This document shows positions 1-9,282 of a stretch of DNA of 64,000 bases, one piece after another. The stretch lies in contig JBEVNO010000161.1 of the NCBI GenBank assembly GCA_040508085.1, positions 8,757 to 72,756 on the forward strand, given 5' to 3'. Both the position numbers and the translations under genes were made by a program. Below the pieces are notes generated by a model, which was not told the DNA's origin, did not search any database, and was given only the letters and a program-made list of their open reading frames with translations. The DNA is from ZC4RG30 sp040508085 (GTDB taxonomy: Bacteria > Pseudomonadota > Gammaproteobacteria > Steroidobacterales > Steroidobacteraceae). The stretch's first letter is position 1, and each line of letters begins with the position of its first letter.

Positions 1-1157
1 CGGGTCTGGGCACGGTTAACATCGACCATCGCCTGAAGCAGCTGGATTTCAGCGCCGATGCGGCCGATCCGGCGCTGCCCGCACTGGGCGGCGCCATCGC
101 CGAAGTCGATGGCCTGCAGGCGCTGCTGATCGTGGGCTCCCATCTGCGGCGCGAGCTGCCGGTGCTGGCCCATCGGGTGCGCAAGGCGGCTGTGGCCGGC
201 GCCAGGGTTTCGTTTCTGAACCCGGCGAAGTTCGAATACCTGTTCCCGGTAGCTGACCAGATTGTGGCGGCTCCGGCCGGCCAGCTGGCCGAACTGAATG
301 CGCTGCTGTCCGCGGCGGGCGTGGCGCCGGTGGGCCAGCTGACGGCTACGGTGACCGAGCGGCATCGCGCCATCGTCGAGCAACTGCGCGGCGCCCAGCG
401 CAAGGCCATCTGGGTCGGCGCACTGGCGCTGCGCCATCCGCAGTATTCCGCGCTGCGCGCCGCCGCGCGCCTGCTGGGCGAAGCCACCGGCGCGACCGTG
501 GGCGTGCTGGCAGAAGGCGGCAACGCCGCTGGTGCGCACCTAGCCGGTGTGCTGCCACATCGCGCAGCTGGCGGGGTGGTGCGCCCGAGCGCGGGTCTCA
601 CCGCTGGCGCGATGCTGGCCGCCCCGCTGGATGCCTACCTGCTGTGGGACATGGAACCCGGTGCCGATACGTTGCAGCCCAGGGCGCTGGAAGCGCTGCG
701 CGGTGCGGCCTTCGTGGTCGCGGCCACTCCCTATGTCACCGATGAACTGAAGGCTGCCGCACATGTGCTGCTGCCGATCGGCACCTTCGCGGAGACTTCC
801 GGCACCTACGTCAACCTGGAAGGCCAGTGGCAGAGCTTCGCTGGCGCGGCAGTACCGGTGGGCGAGGCACGGCCGGGCTGGAAGGTGCTGCGCGTGCTCG
901 GCAACCTGCTGAACCTCGAGGGCTTTGAAGCCTTGACGTCGGAGGAAGTGCGCGATGCCCTGCGTGCAGTGGTCGAGCGCAACGCCGCGCCGATCCAGGT
1001 CGTTGCCACGGCTACGCAGACCGCGCAGCCTGCCGATATGGTCACCGTGGCCGATGTGCCGATGTACCAGGGGGATGCCATCGTGCGGCGTGCTGCAGCC
1101 CTGCAGCGTACGCGCGAGGCGCGCGGCCCCCGGCAGACCTATGGCGCGGGGACCTGA
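1..1157 (+). CDS. nuoG: NADH-quinone oxidoreductase subunit G, C-terminal part (partial)
   Basis: The reading frame is open from the left edge (first full codon at base 3), so only the last 384 residues are present. NuoG is the large iron-sulfur subunit of the peripheral arm of complex I; its N-terminal cluster domain lies outside the window. The visible part is the molybdopterin-oxidoreductase-like domain, which in complex I carries no molybdenum. It begins with a VNIDHRLKQLDF segment typical of NuoG and contains the pattern LLPIGTFAETSGTYVNLEG found in this superfamily. The stop is 3 bases before nuoH, consistent with one nuo operon. The motifs and the order of the following genes make the assignment secure. 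Confidence 0.93.
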   Translation, partial: GLGTVNIDHRLKQLDFSADAADPALPALGGAIAEVDGLQALLIVGSHLRRELPVLAHRVRKAAVAGARVSFLNPAKFEYLFPVADQIVAAPAGQLAELNALLSAAGVAPVGQLTATVTERHRAIVEQLRGAQRKAIWVGALALRHPQYSALRAAARLLGEATGATVGVLAEGGNAAGAHLAGVLPHRAAGGVVRPSAGLTAGAMLAAPLDAYLLWDMEPGADTLQPRALEALRGAAFVVAATPYVTDELKAAAHVLLPIGTFAETSGTYVNLEGQWQSFAGAAVPVGEARPGWKVLRVLGNLLNLEGFEALTSEEVRDALRAVVERNAAPIQVVATATQTAQPADMVTVADVPMYQGDAIVRRAAALQRTREARGPRQTYGAGT

Positions 1158-1160
1158 GCA

Positions 1161-2201
1161 ATGATGGAGATGTGGGACAGCCTGCCGGGCTTCGTGCGCT
1201 CCACGGTGTGGATCCTGGTGGTCACCATCGTGCTCATCCTGTGCGTGGCCTATCTCACGCTGTGGGAGCGCAAGCTCATCGGGTGGATGCAGGTGCGCAA
1301 GGGGCCGAACCGCGTGCGCATCTTCGGCCTGCCGTTCACACCCGGCCTGGGCCAGCCCTTCGCGGATGTCATCAAGCTGCTGATCAAGGAAGTGGTGGTG
1401 CCGTCGCAGTCGAACGGCGTGCTGTTCCGGCTGGCGCCGGCCATCACGCTCATTCCTGCGTTCGCCATCTGGGCTGTCATCCCGATTTCGCCTGATCTGG
1501 TCATCGCCAAGATCGACGCCGGCCTGCTGTACGTGCTGTCGCTCACCTCGGTGGGTGTATACGGGGTGATCCTCGCCGGGTGGGCGTCGAACTCGAAATA
1601 TGCCTTCCTCGGCGCCATGCGTTCGGCTGCGCAGATCGTCGCCTATGAGATCGCGATGGGCTTCGCGCTGGTGGGCGTGCTGATGGCCGCCGGCAGCCTC
1701 AACCTCGGCACCATCATCGCGAAGCAGGCCGGCGGCGTGCTCAGCTGGAACCTGTGGGTGCTGTTTCCGCTGTTCATCGTGTATTTCATCTCCGGAGTGG
1801 CGGAGACCAACCGCGCGCCGTTCGACGTGGCCGAGGGCGAATCCGAGATCGTGGCCGGCTTCCACGTGGAATATTCCGGCATCGGCTTTGCGCTGTTCTT
1901 CCTGGCCGAATACGCCAACATGATCCTGATCGCGGCGCTTACCTCGATCTTCTTCCTGGGCGGCTGGTTGAGCCCCTTCGAAGGTCTTGGCGGATTCCTC
2001 GGCGCGCCGAGCTTTTTCTGGCTGTTCGTCAAGACATTCTTCTTCCTGAGCATGTTCATCTGGCTGCGGGCAACCTTCCCGCGCTACCGCTATGACCAGA
2101 TCATGCGGCTGGGCTGGAAGGCGCTGATTCCCGTGACCATCGTCTGGATCTTCGTCGAGATGTTGATGGCCTATTTCAAGATCGGACCCTGGAGCACCTG
2201 A
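1161..2201 (+). CDS. nuoH: NADH-quinone oxidoreductase subunit H
   Basis: This is the membrane subunit of complex I that joins the peripheral arm to the membrane arm and forms much of the quinone-binding chamber. The 346-residue product has about eight hydrophobic helices and the hallmark loop GVAETNRAPFDVAEGESE at about residues 212-230, whose acidic residues line the quinone cavity. The N-terminal YLTLWERKLIGWMQVRKGPN segment is also diagnostic. Two ATG codons stand in tandem at the start, so the first residue is uncertain by one position. nuoI begins one base after the stop. Confidence 0.97.
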   Translation: MMEMWDSLPGFVRSTVWILVVTIVLILCVAYLTLWERKLIGWMQVRKGPNRVRIFGLPFTPGLGQPFADVIKLLIKEVVVPSQSNGVLFRLAPAITLIPAFAIWAVIPISPDLVIAKIDAGLLYVLSLTSVGVYGVILAGWASNSKYAFLGAMRSAAQIVAYEIAMGFALVGVLMAAGSLNLGTIIAKQAGGVLSWNLWVLFPLFIVYFISGVAETNRAPFDVAEGESEIVAGFHVEYSGIGFALFFLAEYANMILIAALTSIFFLGGWLSPFEGLGGFLGAPSFFWLFVKTFFFLSMFIWLRATFPRYRYDQIMRLGWKALIPVTIVWIFVEMLMAYFKIGPWST

Positions 2202-2202
2202 C

Positions 2203-2688
2203 ATGTCGGTGAAGAGCTTCATCAAGACCTTCACGCTGTGGGAGATGCTCGTCGGCATGCGCGTGACACTGGGCACGCTGTTCCGGCGCAAGGTCACCGT
2301 GAACTACCCGGAAGAGAAGGCGCCGCAGTCTTCGCGCTTCCGCGGCCTGCACGCCTTGCGCCGCTACCCCAACGGCGAGGAGCGCTGCATCGCCTGCAAG
2401 CTGTGCGAGGCGGTGTGCCCCGCGGCGGCGATCACCATCGATTCGGATGTCAGTGCCGACGGCACGCGCCGCACCACCCGCTATGACATCGACCTGTTCA
2501 AGTGCATCTACTGTGGTTTCTGCGAAGAGGCCTGCCCGGTGGACGCCATTGTCGAAACGCGCATCCATGAGTACCACATGGAGCATCGCGGCGAGAACAT
2601 CATGACCAAGGACAAGCTGCTGGCCGTTGGCGAGCGCTACGAGGCCATGATCGACGCCGACAAGGCCGCGGACGCGAAGTACCGGTAA
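2203..2688 (+). CDS. nuoI: NADH-quinone oxidoreductase subunit I (two 4Fe-4S clusters)
   Basis: NuoI is the ferredoxin-like subunit that passes electrons through clusters N6a and N6b towards N2 and quinone. The 161-residue protein carries two complete CxxCxxCxxxCP motifs, at Cys62/65/68/72 and Cys101/104/107/111, which bind the two clusters. The N-terminal amphipathic stretch (about residues 5-35) fits the membrane-associated helix of the family. Its position between nuoH and nuoJ is canonical. Confidence 0.97.
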   Translation: MSVKSFIKTFTLWEMLVGMRVTLGTLFRRKVTVNYPEEKAPQSSRFRGLHALRRYPNGEERCIACKLCEAVCPAAAITIDSDVSADGTRRTTRYDIDLFKCIYCGFCEEACPVDAIVETRIHEYHMEHRGENIMTKDKLLAVGERYEAMIDADKAADAKYR

Positions 2689-2699
2689 GGGGAAGGTTC

Positions 2700-3308
2700 G
2701 TGCTGGTCCAGATCCTGTTCTTTGCCTTTGCACTGGTGCTGCTTGCCGCAGCGCTGGGTGTGATCATCTCCAAGAACCCGGTGCACAGCGCGCTGTGCCT
2801 GGTGCTCACGTTCTTCTCCGCGGCGGCTATCTGGCTGCTGCTGGAGGCCGAGTTCCTCGCCATCGTGCTGGTGCTCGTCTATGTAGGGGCCGTGATGGTG
2901 CTGTTCCTGTTCGTGGTGATGATGCTCGACATCAATGTCGAGGAGCTGCGGCGCGGCTATACCCAGCACCTGTGGCTGGGTATCACCACGGCGCTGGTCG
3001 TGGTGCTGGAGATTGTCGGCGTGGTGGTCGCCAAGGGCTTCGGTCCCAAGGTCGACATGAAGGCCGGCATGGTCGCGACCGCCGTGGACGCCAGCAATAC
3101 CACCGAGCTGGGCACCGCGCTTTATACCCGGTACCTGTATCCGTTCGAGCTGGCGGCGGTGCTGCTGCTGGTCGCCATCATCGCGGCCATCGTGCTGACC
3201 ATGCGCAAGCGCCAGGGCCTGAAGGTGCAGGACATCTCGGCGCAGGTGGCGGTGCGCAGCCAGGACCGCGTGCGCATCATCAAGATGCCCGCAGAGAGGC
3301 CGGAATGA
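2700..3308 (+). CDS. nuoJ: NADH-quinone oxidoreductase subunit J
   Basis: This small hydrophobic complex I subunit of the proton-translocating arm has 202 residues with five predicted membrane helices. The conserved third-helix region contains VLVYVGAVMVLFLFVVMMLD (about residues 58-77), the part linked to proton transfer. I take the GTG at 2700 as start; it is preceded by GGGGAAGG, a good ribosome binding site, and gives the usual LVQILFF N-terminus. The last codon overlaps nuoK by ATGA. Confidence 0.95.
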   Translation: MLVQILFFAFALVLLAAALGVIISKNPVHSALCLVLTFFSAAAIWLLLEAEFLAIVLVLVYVGAVMVLFLFVVMMLDINVEELRRGYTQHLWLGITTALVVVLEIVGVVVAKGFGPKVDMKAGMVATAVDASNTTELGTALYTRYLYPFELAAVLLLVAIIAAIVLTMRKRQGLKVQDISAQVAVRSQDRVRIIKMPAERPE

Positions 3309-3610
3309 TCACATTGCAGATGCTGCTGGTGCTGTCCGGCCTGCTGTTTTCCATTGCGGTGGCCGGCATTTTCATCAACCGCAAGAACATCATCCTGCTG
3401 CTGATGTGCATGGAACTGCTGCTGCTGTCCGCGAACATGAACTTCGTCGCCTTCTCGCGCTACCTGGGCAACATCGACGGCCAGGTTTTCGTGTTCTTCG
3501 TGCTGACGGTGGCGGCCGCCGAGGCGGCCATCGGGCTCGCCATCCTGGTGGTGCTGTTCCGGCAGCGGCAGAGCATCAATGTGATCGACATCAGTTCGCT
3601 CAAGGGATAG
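3305..3610 (+). CDS. nuoK: NADH-quinone oxidoreductase subunit K
   Basis: NuoK is the MrpC-like proton channel subunit. The 101-residue product has three membrane helices with the conserved glutamates in LLLMCMELLLLSANMNFV and in the AAAEAAIGLAI helix. The ATG at 3305 overlaps the nuoJ stop (ATGA), so translation is probably coupled. The length equals the family norm. The stop is followed after four bases by the GTG of nuoL. Confidence 0.97.
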   Translation: MITLQMLLVLSGLLFSIAVAGIFINRKNIILLLMCMELLLLSANMNFVAFSRYLGNIDGQVFVFFVLTVAAAEAAIGLAILVVLFRQRQSINVIDISSLKG

Positions 3611-3614
3611 TGCA

Positions 3615-5684
3615 GTGAGCCTCAATCCAACCCTGCTGCTGGCCATCCCGCTGCTGCCGCTGCTGGCGGCAATCATTGCCGGGCTGGCCGGCAGGCTGGT
3701 CGGTCGCGCCGGCGCCGCCGCCGTCACCATCGCCGGCGTCGCGGCCGCCTGTCTGCTGTCGCTGCTGGTGTTCAAGCAGCTGGTGTTCGATGGCGCGCCG
3801 GTGTTCAACGAGGCCGTCTACACCTGGCTGGTCAGCGACGGCATGCAGATGCAGATCGGCTTCCTGGTCGATTCGCTGACAGTGATGATGATGGTGGTCG
3901 TCACCTTCGTGTCGCTGTGCGTGCACATCTACACCATCGGCTACATGCACGACGACCCGGGCTACCAGCGCTTCTTCAGCTACATCTCGCTGTTCACCTT
4001 CGCGATGCTGATGCTGGTGATGTCGAACAACTTCCTGCAGCTGTTCTTCGGGTGGGAGGCGGTGGGCCTGGTGTCCTACCTGCTGATCGGCTTCTGGTAT
4101 ACGCGGCCGTCGGCGATCTTCGCCAACATGAAGGCCTTCCTGGTCAACCGCGTGGGCGATTTCGGCTTCCTGCTCGGTATCGCCGGCGTGGTGTATTTCA
4201 CCGGTTCGCTGCAATACACGGATGCGTTCGCCGCGGTTGAGAGGATCGCCAGCCAGAATTTCCATCTGTTGGGCGGGCAGGGGTGGAACGCCCTCACTGT
4301 CATATGCATCTGCCTGTTCATCGGCGCGATGGGCAAGTCGGCGCAGGTGCCGCTGCATGTCTGGCTCCCGGATTCAATGGAAGGCCCGACACCGATTTCC
4401 GCGCTGATCCATGCCGCGACCATGGTCACGGCCGGCATCTTCATGGTGGCGCGCATGTCGCCGCTGTTCGAGGGCTCGGACGCTGCCCTCGGCTTCATTC
4501 TCGTGATTGGCGCCACGACGGCCCTGTTCATGGGCTTCCTCGGCATCATCCAGAATGACATCAAGCGGGTGGTGGCCTATTCCACGCTCTCGCAGCTGGG
4601 CTACATGACCGTGGCGCTGGGTGTTTCGGCCTACTCGGCTGGCGTGTTCCACCTGATGACGCATGCCTTCTTCAAGGCGCTGCTGTTCCTGGCGGCGGGC
4701 TCGGTGATCATCGGCATGCACCACGACCAGGACATCCGCAACATGGGCGGCCTGCGCAAGTACATGCCCATCACCTGGATCACCTCGCTCATCGGTTCGC
4801 TGGCGCTGATCGGCACGCCTTTCTTCTCGGGCTTCTATTCGAAGGACAGCATCATCCTGGCGGTGGAGAACAGCCATCTGCCGGGGTCCGGTTACGCGAC
4901 CTTCGCCGTGCTGGCGGGCGTATTCGTGACCGCCTTCTACAGCTTCCGCATGTACTTCCTGGTGTTCCACGGCGAGGAGCGCTTCCGCAACAAGCCGTTC
5001 CCGGGCGAACATGATGTCCATGCCGCCGCGCACGCCGACGAACATGCGCATGGCGATGCCCATGCCCATGACGAGCACGGGCATGAGGCCCATCACGTGC
5101 ACGTGCCGCACGAGAGCCCGTGGGTGGTATGGCTGCCGCTGGTGCTGCTGGCGGTTCCATCGGTGCTGATCGGCTACTTCGCCATCACCCCCATGCTGGC
5201 GGGCGATTTCTTCCAGGGTGCGATTTTCATCGACCATGAGAAGCACGGCGCCATGGAACACGTGGCAGAGCATGCCGCGCATGCCTGGGAGATGGGCCTG
5301 CACGCCTTCGCCACCCCGCCATTCTGGCTGGCGCTGGCTGGCGTGGCCGCAGCCTGGCTGCTGTATCTGCAGAAGCCGTCGCTGGCCGGGGCCATCGGGC
5401 GACCGCTGGCGCCGCTGCGCAAGCTGCTGGAGCACAAGTACTACTTCGACTGGATCAACGAAAACATCATTGCGCGCGGCGCGCGCGGCCTCGGCACCGT
5501 GCTGTGGAACGCGGGCGACCGTACGGTGATCGATGGCACGCTGGTGAACGGCTCGGCCTATACGGTCGGCAGGCTGGCCGGCATCGTGCGTCGTGTCCAG
5601 ACCGGTTTTCTCTACTCGTATGCCTTCTGGATGGTGATCGGTCTGGCGTTGCTGCTCGGCTGGTTCCTGGCCGGTGCGCGCTAG
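3615..5684 (+). CDS. nuoL: NADH-quinone oxidoreductase subunit L
   Basis: NuoL is the distal antiporter-like proton pump of complex I, with a long lateral helix along the membrane arm. The 689-residue product has the Mrp antiporter core, including FFGWEAVGLVSYLLIGFWY with the key glutamate and PLHVWLPDSMEGPTPISALI with conserved lysine/histidine-helix residues. The start is GTG at 3615. Unusually, a hydrophilic loop at about residues 464-500 holds some 13 histidines, and a second His-rich segment follows near residues 540-560. Shorter His-rich loops occur here in other proteobacterial NuoL proteins, so this is an exaggerated version and not a foreign domain. Confidence 0.97.
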   Translation: MSLNPTLLLAIPLLPLLAAIIAGLAGRLVGRAGAAAVTIAGVAAACLLSLLVFKQLVFDGAPVFNEAVYTWLVSDGMQMQIGFLVDSLTVMMMVVVTFVSLCVHIYTIGYMHDDPGYQRFFSYISLFTFAMLMLVMSNNFLQLFFGWEAVGLVSYLLIGFWYTRPSAIFANMKAFLVNRVGDFGFLLGIAGVVYFTGSLQYTDAFAAVERIASQNFHLLGGQGWNALTVICICLFIGAMGKSAQVPLHVWLPDSMEGPTPISALIHAATMVTAGIFMVARMSPLFEGSDAALGFILVIGATTALFMGFLGIIQNDIKRVVAYSTLSQLGYMTVALGVSAYSAGVFHLMTHAFFKALLFLAAGSVIIGMHHDQDIRNMGGLRKYMPITWITSLIGSLALIGTPFFSGFYSKDSIILAVENSHLPGSGYATFAVLAGVFVTAFYSFRMYFLVFHGEERFRNKPFPGEHDVHAAAHADEHAHGDAHAHDEHGHEAHHVHVPHESPWVVWLPLVLLAVPSVLIGYFAITPMLAGDFFQGAIFIDHEKHGAMEHVAEHAAHAWEMGLHAFATPPFWLALAGVAAAWLLYLQKPSLAGAIGRPLAPLRKLLEHKYYFDWINENIIARGARGLGTVLWNAGDRTVIDGTLVNGSAYTVGRLAGIVRRVQTGFLYSYAFWMVIGLALLLGWFLAGAR

Positions 5685-5693
5685 GTTGTTGTC

Positions 5694-7205
5694 ATGCTGA
5701 ACAACGTACTGCTTTCGATCCTGATCTGGCTGCCCATCGCGGGTGGTGCGGTGGCGCTGCTGCTCGGTGAGAAGCGCGTTGGCGCCGCGCGGTGGGTGGC
5801 GCTGGTCACCGCACTGCTGGCGCTGGCCTTCAGCATTCCGCTGTACGTGGGCTTCGATGGCGCGTCGGCTGCCTTCCAGTTCCAGCAGCGGCTGCCGTGG
5901 ATTCCCTCGTTCAATGCCGACTACCACCTGGGCGTGGACGGCATTGCGCTGCCGCTGATCATCCTGACCACCTTCATCACCGTGCCAGTGGTGATTGCGG
6001 CGTGGAATTCAGTCACCAAGCGGGTCGCTCAGTATCTGGCAGCCTTCCTGATCATGGAAGGCCTGATGGTCGGCGTATTCGCCGCCATGGATTCGCTGCT
6101 GTTCTACTTCTTCTGGGAAGCGATGCTGATCCCGATGTTCCTGATCATCGGCATCTGGGGTGGTCCGCGGCGCATCTACGCCACCATCAAGTTCTTCCTG
6201 TACACCTTCCTCGGGTCGGTGTTCATGCTGGTGGCGCTGATCTACATGTACCTGCATGTCGGCAGCTACGACATCAGTGCGCTGCACGGCCTGCCGCTGA
6301 CGCTGACTGAGCAGCGCTGGATTTTCCTGGCGTTCCTCGCAGCCTTTGCCGTGAAGGTGCCGATGTGGCCGGTACATACCTGGCTGCCGGATGCGCACGT
6401 GGAGGCGCCCACCGGCGGCTCGGTGGTGCTGGCCGCCATCATGCTCAAGATGGGCGGGTATGGCCTGCTGCGGTTCGCGCTGCCGATCGCGCCGGACGCC
6501 GGCCGCGAGCTCGACTGGCTGATCATCTCGCTGTCGCTGATCGCCGTGGTCTACATCGGCTTCGTGGCGCTGGTGCAGCAGGACATGAAGAAGCTGATCG
6601 CGTACTCATCGATCGCGCACATGGGCTTCGTGACCCTGGGCTGCGTGCTGGCCTACGACATCGTGGCCGCGACGGGGCAGAGCGCCGGCGCCGGCATGGG
6701 CCTGGAAGGCGCGATGGTGCAGATGATCTCGCACGGCCTGATCTCCGGCGCCATGTTCCTGTGCGTGGGCGTCATGTACGACCGCGTCCACAGCCGCGAG
6801 ATCGGCGACTACGGCGGCGTGATCAACACCATGCCAGTCTTCGGCGCCTTCATGATCCTGTTCTCCATGGCCAATGCCGGCCTGCCGGGCACCTCCGGCT
6901 TCGTCGGCGAGTTCCTGGTGGTGCTGGCGGCGTTCAAGGCGAACTTCTGGTATGCCGCGCTGGCGGCGACCACGCTGATCCTGGGCGCGGCCTACACATT
7001 GTGGCTGGTGAAGCGCGTGATCCTCGGCCCCGTGGGCAATGCCCATGTTGCCGAAATGAAGGATCTGGATGGACGTGAATTGCTGGTGCTGGCGGTGCTG
7101 GCCGTGGCGGTGCTGCTGTTCGGCATCTGGCCGGCGCCGCTACTCGATGTGATGCACGGCGCGATTGAACACCTGACGCAGCAGATCCTGGCGACCAAGC
7201 TATGA
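5694..7205 (+). CDS. nuoM: NADH-quinone oxidoreductase subunit M
   Basis: NuoM is the second antiporter-like pump subunit of complex I. The 503-residue product has about 14 membrane helices and family motifs such as YFFWEAMLIPMFLIIGIWGG, with the essential glutamate, and VPMWPVHTWLPDAHVEAPTG. It overlaps nuoN by ATGA. Length, order and motifs are those of a complete and probably functional subunit. Confidence 0.97.
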   Translation: MLNNVLLSILIWLPIAGGAVALLLGEKRVGAARWVALVTALLALAFSIPLYVGFDGASAAFQFQQRLPWIPSFNADYHLGVDGIALPLIILTTFITVPVVIAAWNSVTKRVAQYLAAFLIMEGLMVGVFAAMDSLLFYFFWEAMLIPMFLIIGIWGGPRRIYATIKFFLYTFLGSVFMLVALIYMYLHVGSYDISALHGLPLTLTEQRWIFLAFLAAFAVKVPMWPVHTWLPDAHVEAPTGGSVVLAAIMLKMGGYGLLRFALPIAPDAGRELDWLIISLSLIAVVYIGFVALVQQDMKKLIAYSSIAHMGFVTLGCVLAYDIVAATGQSAGAGMGLEGAMVQMISHGLISGAMFLCVGVMYDRVHSREIGDYGGVINTMPVFGAFMILFSMANAGLPGTSGFVGEFLVVLAAFKANFWYAALAATTLILGAAYTLWLVKRVILGPVGNAHVAEMKDLDGRELLVLAVLAVAVLLFGIWPAPLLDVMHGAIEHLTQQILATKL

Positions 7206-8641
7206 CCCCATATTCCCCCGCTGAATTCGCCCTTGCGCTGCCCGAGCTATACCTGACCGGGGCGATCTGCGTGGTGCTGCTGTTCGATCTGTTCTTCGCC
7301 GAGAACAAGCCGTCACGCACCGGCACTTTTACTCTGCTGGTGCTGCTGGTGGGCGCCGCGCTCACGGCCACCCAGGGCATTTCCGGACGCACGGTGATCT
7401 TCCACGGACTGTATGTGGCGGATCCGCTCAGTACATTGCTGAAGATGACGGCATTCCTGCTGACGGCGCTGGCGCTGTTCTACAGCCGCGGGTACCTCGC
7501 GCGGCGCGGGCTGTTGAAGGGTGAGTTCTACCTGCTGACCTTGAGCGCGTTGCTGGGTGTGCTGGTGATGGCGTCGGCCGCCAACATGCTCACCCTGTAT
7601 GTAGGCATCGAGCTGCTGTCGCTGTCGCTGTATGCGCTGGTGGCCTTCGACCGCGATTCCGCCATTTCCTCCGAAGCGGCGATGAAATACTTCGTGCTTG
7701 GCGCCATCGGCTCCGGCGCGCTGTTGTGGGGCATGTCGGTGCTGTATGGCATGTCCGGCACACTGGAGCTGGGCGCGTTGTCCTCGCAGCTGGGAGCCGC
7801 GCCGGGGCTGGGCTTCATCCTGGCGCTGTCCTTCGTGGTGGTGGCGATCGCCTTCAAGTTCGGCGCAGTGCCGTTCCACATGTGGGTGCCCGACGTCTAT
7901 CAGGGCGCGCCCACCGCGACAGCCACGCTGATTGCCACGGTTTCGACCAGCGCCTCTTTCGCGCTCGCCTTCCGGCTGCTGTCCGAGGGGCTTGCCATGC
8001 AGGCGGCGGACTGGGCCAAGATGCTGGGGCTGCTGGCGGCGCTGTCGGTGATCGCCGGCAATCTCATCGCCGTGGCGCAGACCAGCCTGCTGCGCATGCT
8101 GGCCTATTCCGCCATCGGCAACGTGGGCTTCACGCTGTTCGGCTTTGCCGCGGGTACCGCGGGCGGTTTCAGCGCGGCGCTGTATTACACCCTGGCCTAT
8201 GTGCTGACCACCATGGCGGCGTTCGGCGTGATCCTGGTAGCCAGCCGCGATGGCTGCGAGGCCGACCAGCTGGAGCATTACAAGGGCTTGCACCAGCGCG
8301 ACCCGCTGCTGGCCGCGGTGATGGCAGCCGTGATGTTCTCGACGGCCGGTGTACCACCATTCGTCGGCTTCTGGGCGAAGCTGCAGATCATCCAGTCGCT
8401 GCTGGGCAGTGGCTTGCTGGCATACGCCATCATCGCGGTGCTGGCTTCGGTGATCGGCGCGTTCTACTACCTGCGCATCGTCTGGCTGATCTACTTCGAG
8501 GCGCCGGCCGAGCAGCCGGCGCTGCTGCGCATGCCGGGCATGCGCCTGGTGCTGGCGGTCAATGCGCTGGCGGTGCTGGCTCTGGGCATCGCGCCCAGTC
8601 AGCTGCTGGCGCTGTGCCGGGCCGTGATTCCGGGCGGCTGA
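7202..8641 (+). CDS. nuoN: NADH-quinone oxidoreductase subunit N
   Basis: NuoN is the third antiporter-like pump and the last gene of the nuo operon. The 479-residue protein shows the typical LYVGIELLSLSLYALVAF helix with the conserved glutamate and the AVPFHMWVPDVYQGAPT loop. The start overlaps the nuoM stop. No strong terminator follows directly; the next gene begins 33 bases downstream, so read-through into the SnoaL-like gene is possible. Confidence 0.97.
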   Translation: MTPYSPAEFALALPELYLTGAICVVLLFDLFFAENKPSRTGTFTLLVLLVGAALTATQGISGRTVIFHGLYVADPLSTLLKMTAFLLTALALFYSRGYLARRGLLKGEFYLLTLSALLGVLVMASAANMLTLYVGIELLSLSLYALVAFDRDSAISSEAAMKYFVLGAIGSGALLWGMSVLYGMSGTLELGALSSQLGAAPGLGFILALSFVVVAIAFKFGAVPFHMWVPDVYQGAPTATATLIATVSTSASFALAFRLLSEGLAMQAADWAKMLGLLAALSVIAGNLIAVAQTSLLRMLAYSAIGNVGFTLFGFAAGTAGGFSAALYYTLAYVLTTMAAFGVILVASRDGCEADQLEHYKGLHQRDPLLAAVMAAVMFSTAGVPPFVGFWAKLQIIQSLLGSGLLAYAIIAVLASVIGAFYYLRIVWLIYFEAPAEQPALLRMPGMRLVLAVNALAVLALGIAPSQLLALCRAVIPGG

Positions 8642-8674
8642 GCGCTCCGCCTTCCGATCTCAACAGGGGTCAGC

Positions 8675-9229
8675 ATGAAAGTCACTGCGGTCGCGTTGCT
8701 TGCTGCTATTGCCTGGGGGGCCACCCCCGCCGCGTGGGCGGACATGACGCCCGAGGAGGCGGCCAATGTCGCGCGCGTCACCACCTATTTCGAGCAACTC
8801 AGCAGGGGAGACTGGAAAACCGCCTCCCAACTCTACGCCCCGGATGCGAAGAACTTCGGGCGCCCGGTAGGCCGCGCCGTGCTTGCCCGCATCATGGAAG
8901 ACATCGTGCGTACTTTCCCTGACGTGAAAGTGCGCGTCGTCGAGATCGTGGCGCGCGCCGATCAGGTATACGCCCTGTGCAAGTTTTCCGGTACCCACGA
9001 AGGGGTGGGGCAGTTGCCTATCGACGGCGGGCTACTGGTGGGGGTGCCGCCGACCCACAAGCACTTCGAAAATGATGTCGTGCACATCTTCACTTTCCGC
9101 AACGGCAGCATCATCAATCATGTCGGGGTCCGCGACGATCTGGCCATGATGACCCAGCTCGGGCTTTCGCCAGCGCCTGCGCCGTTTGACTGGGCCGCGT
9201 TCGCCCAGGAAGCCAACAAGAAGCCCTAG
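8675..9229 (+). CDS. exported SnoaL/NTF2-like protein
   Basis: The 184-residue product starts with a clear Sec signal peptide (about residues 1-22, ending AAWA) and then has a single NTF2/SnoaL-like fold: an N-terminal helix with VARVTTYFEQLSRGDW and later strands including VVHIFTFRNGSIINHVGVRD. Such proteins bind or isomerise small hydrophobic ligands, but this cone-shaped fold supports many functions and I cannot name a substrate. A ribosome binding site (CAGGGG) lies 7-10 bases before the ATG. The gene sits between nuoN and tRNA-fMet and is probably transcribed with nuo or from a weak own promoter. Confidence 0.72.
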   Translation: MKVTAVALLAAIAWGATPAAWADMTPEEAANVARVTTYFEQLSRGDWKTASQLYAPDAKNFGRPVGRAVLARIMEDIVRTFPDVKVRVVEIVARADQVYALCKFSGTHEGVGQLPIDGGLLVGVPPTHKHFENDVVHIFTFRNGSIINHVGVRDDLAMMTQLGLSPAPAPFDWAAFAQEANKKP

Positions 9230-9240
9230 CGCAAAAGCCC

Positions 9241-9268
9241 TTGCCTTTCGGTCGCGTTAGGCTAAGAT
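9241..9268 (+). promoter_or_regulatory. sigma70-type promoter of tRNA-fMet
   Basis: TTGCCT (9241-9246) and TAAGAT (9263-9268) are separated by 16 bp and would start transcription near 9275, just before the tRNA. The bases after the -10 (TCGCGCCCC) form a GC-rich discriminator, a feature of stable-RNA promoters that are down-regulated by ppGpp and DksA. The element is read from sequence only. Confidence 0.6.
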
Positions 9269-9282
9269 TCGCGCCCCTCTGG

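Noticed and set aside
540..2297. Long minus-strand frame opposite nuoG and nuoH
   Set aside because: Its residues mirror the codon bias of the opposite strand, and it has no recognisable domain or ribosome binding site.
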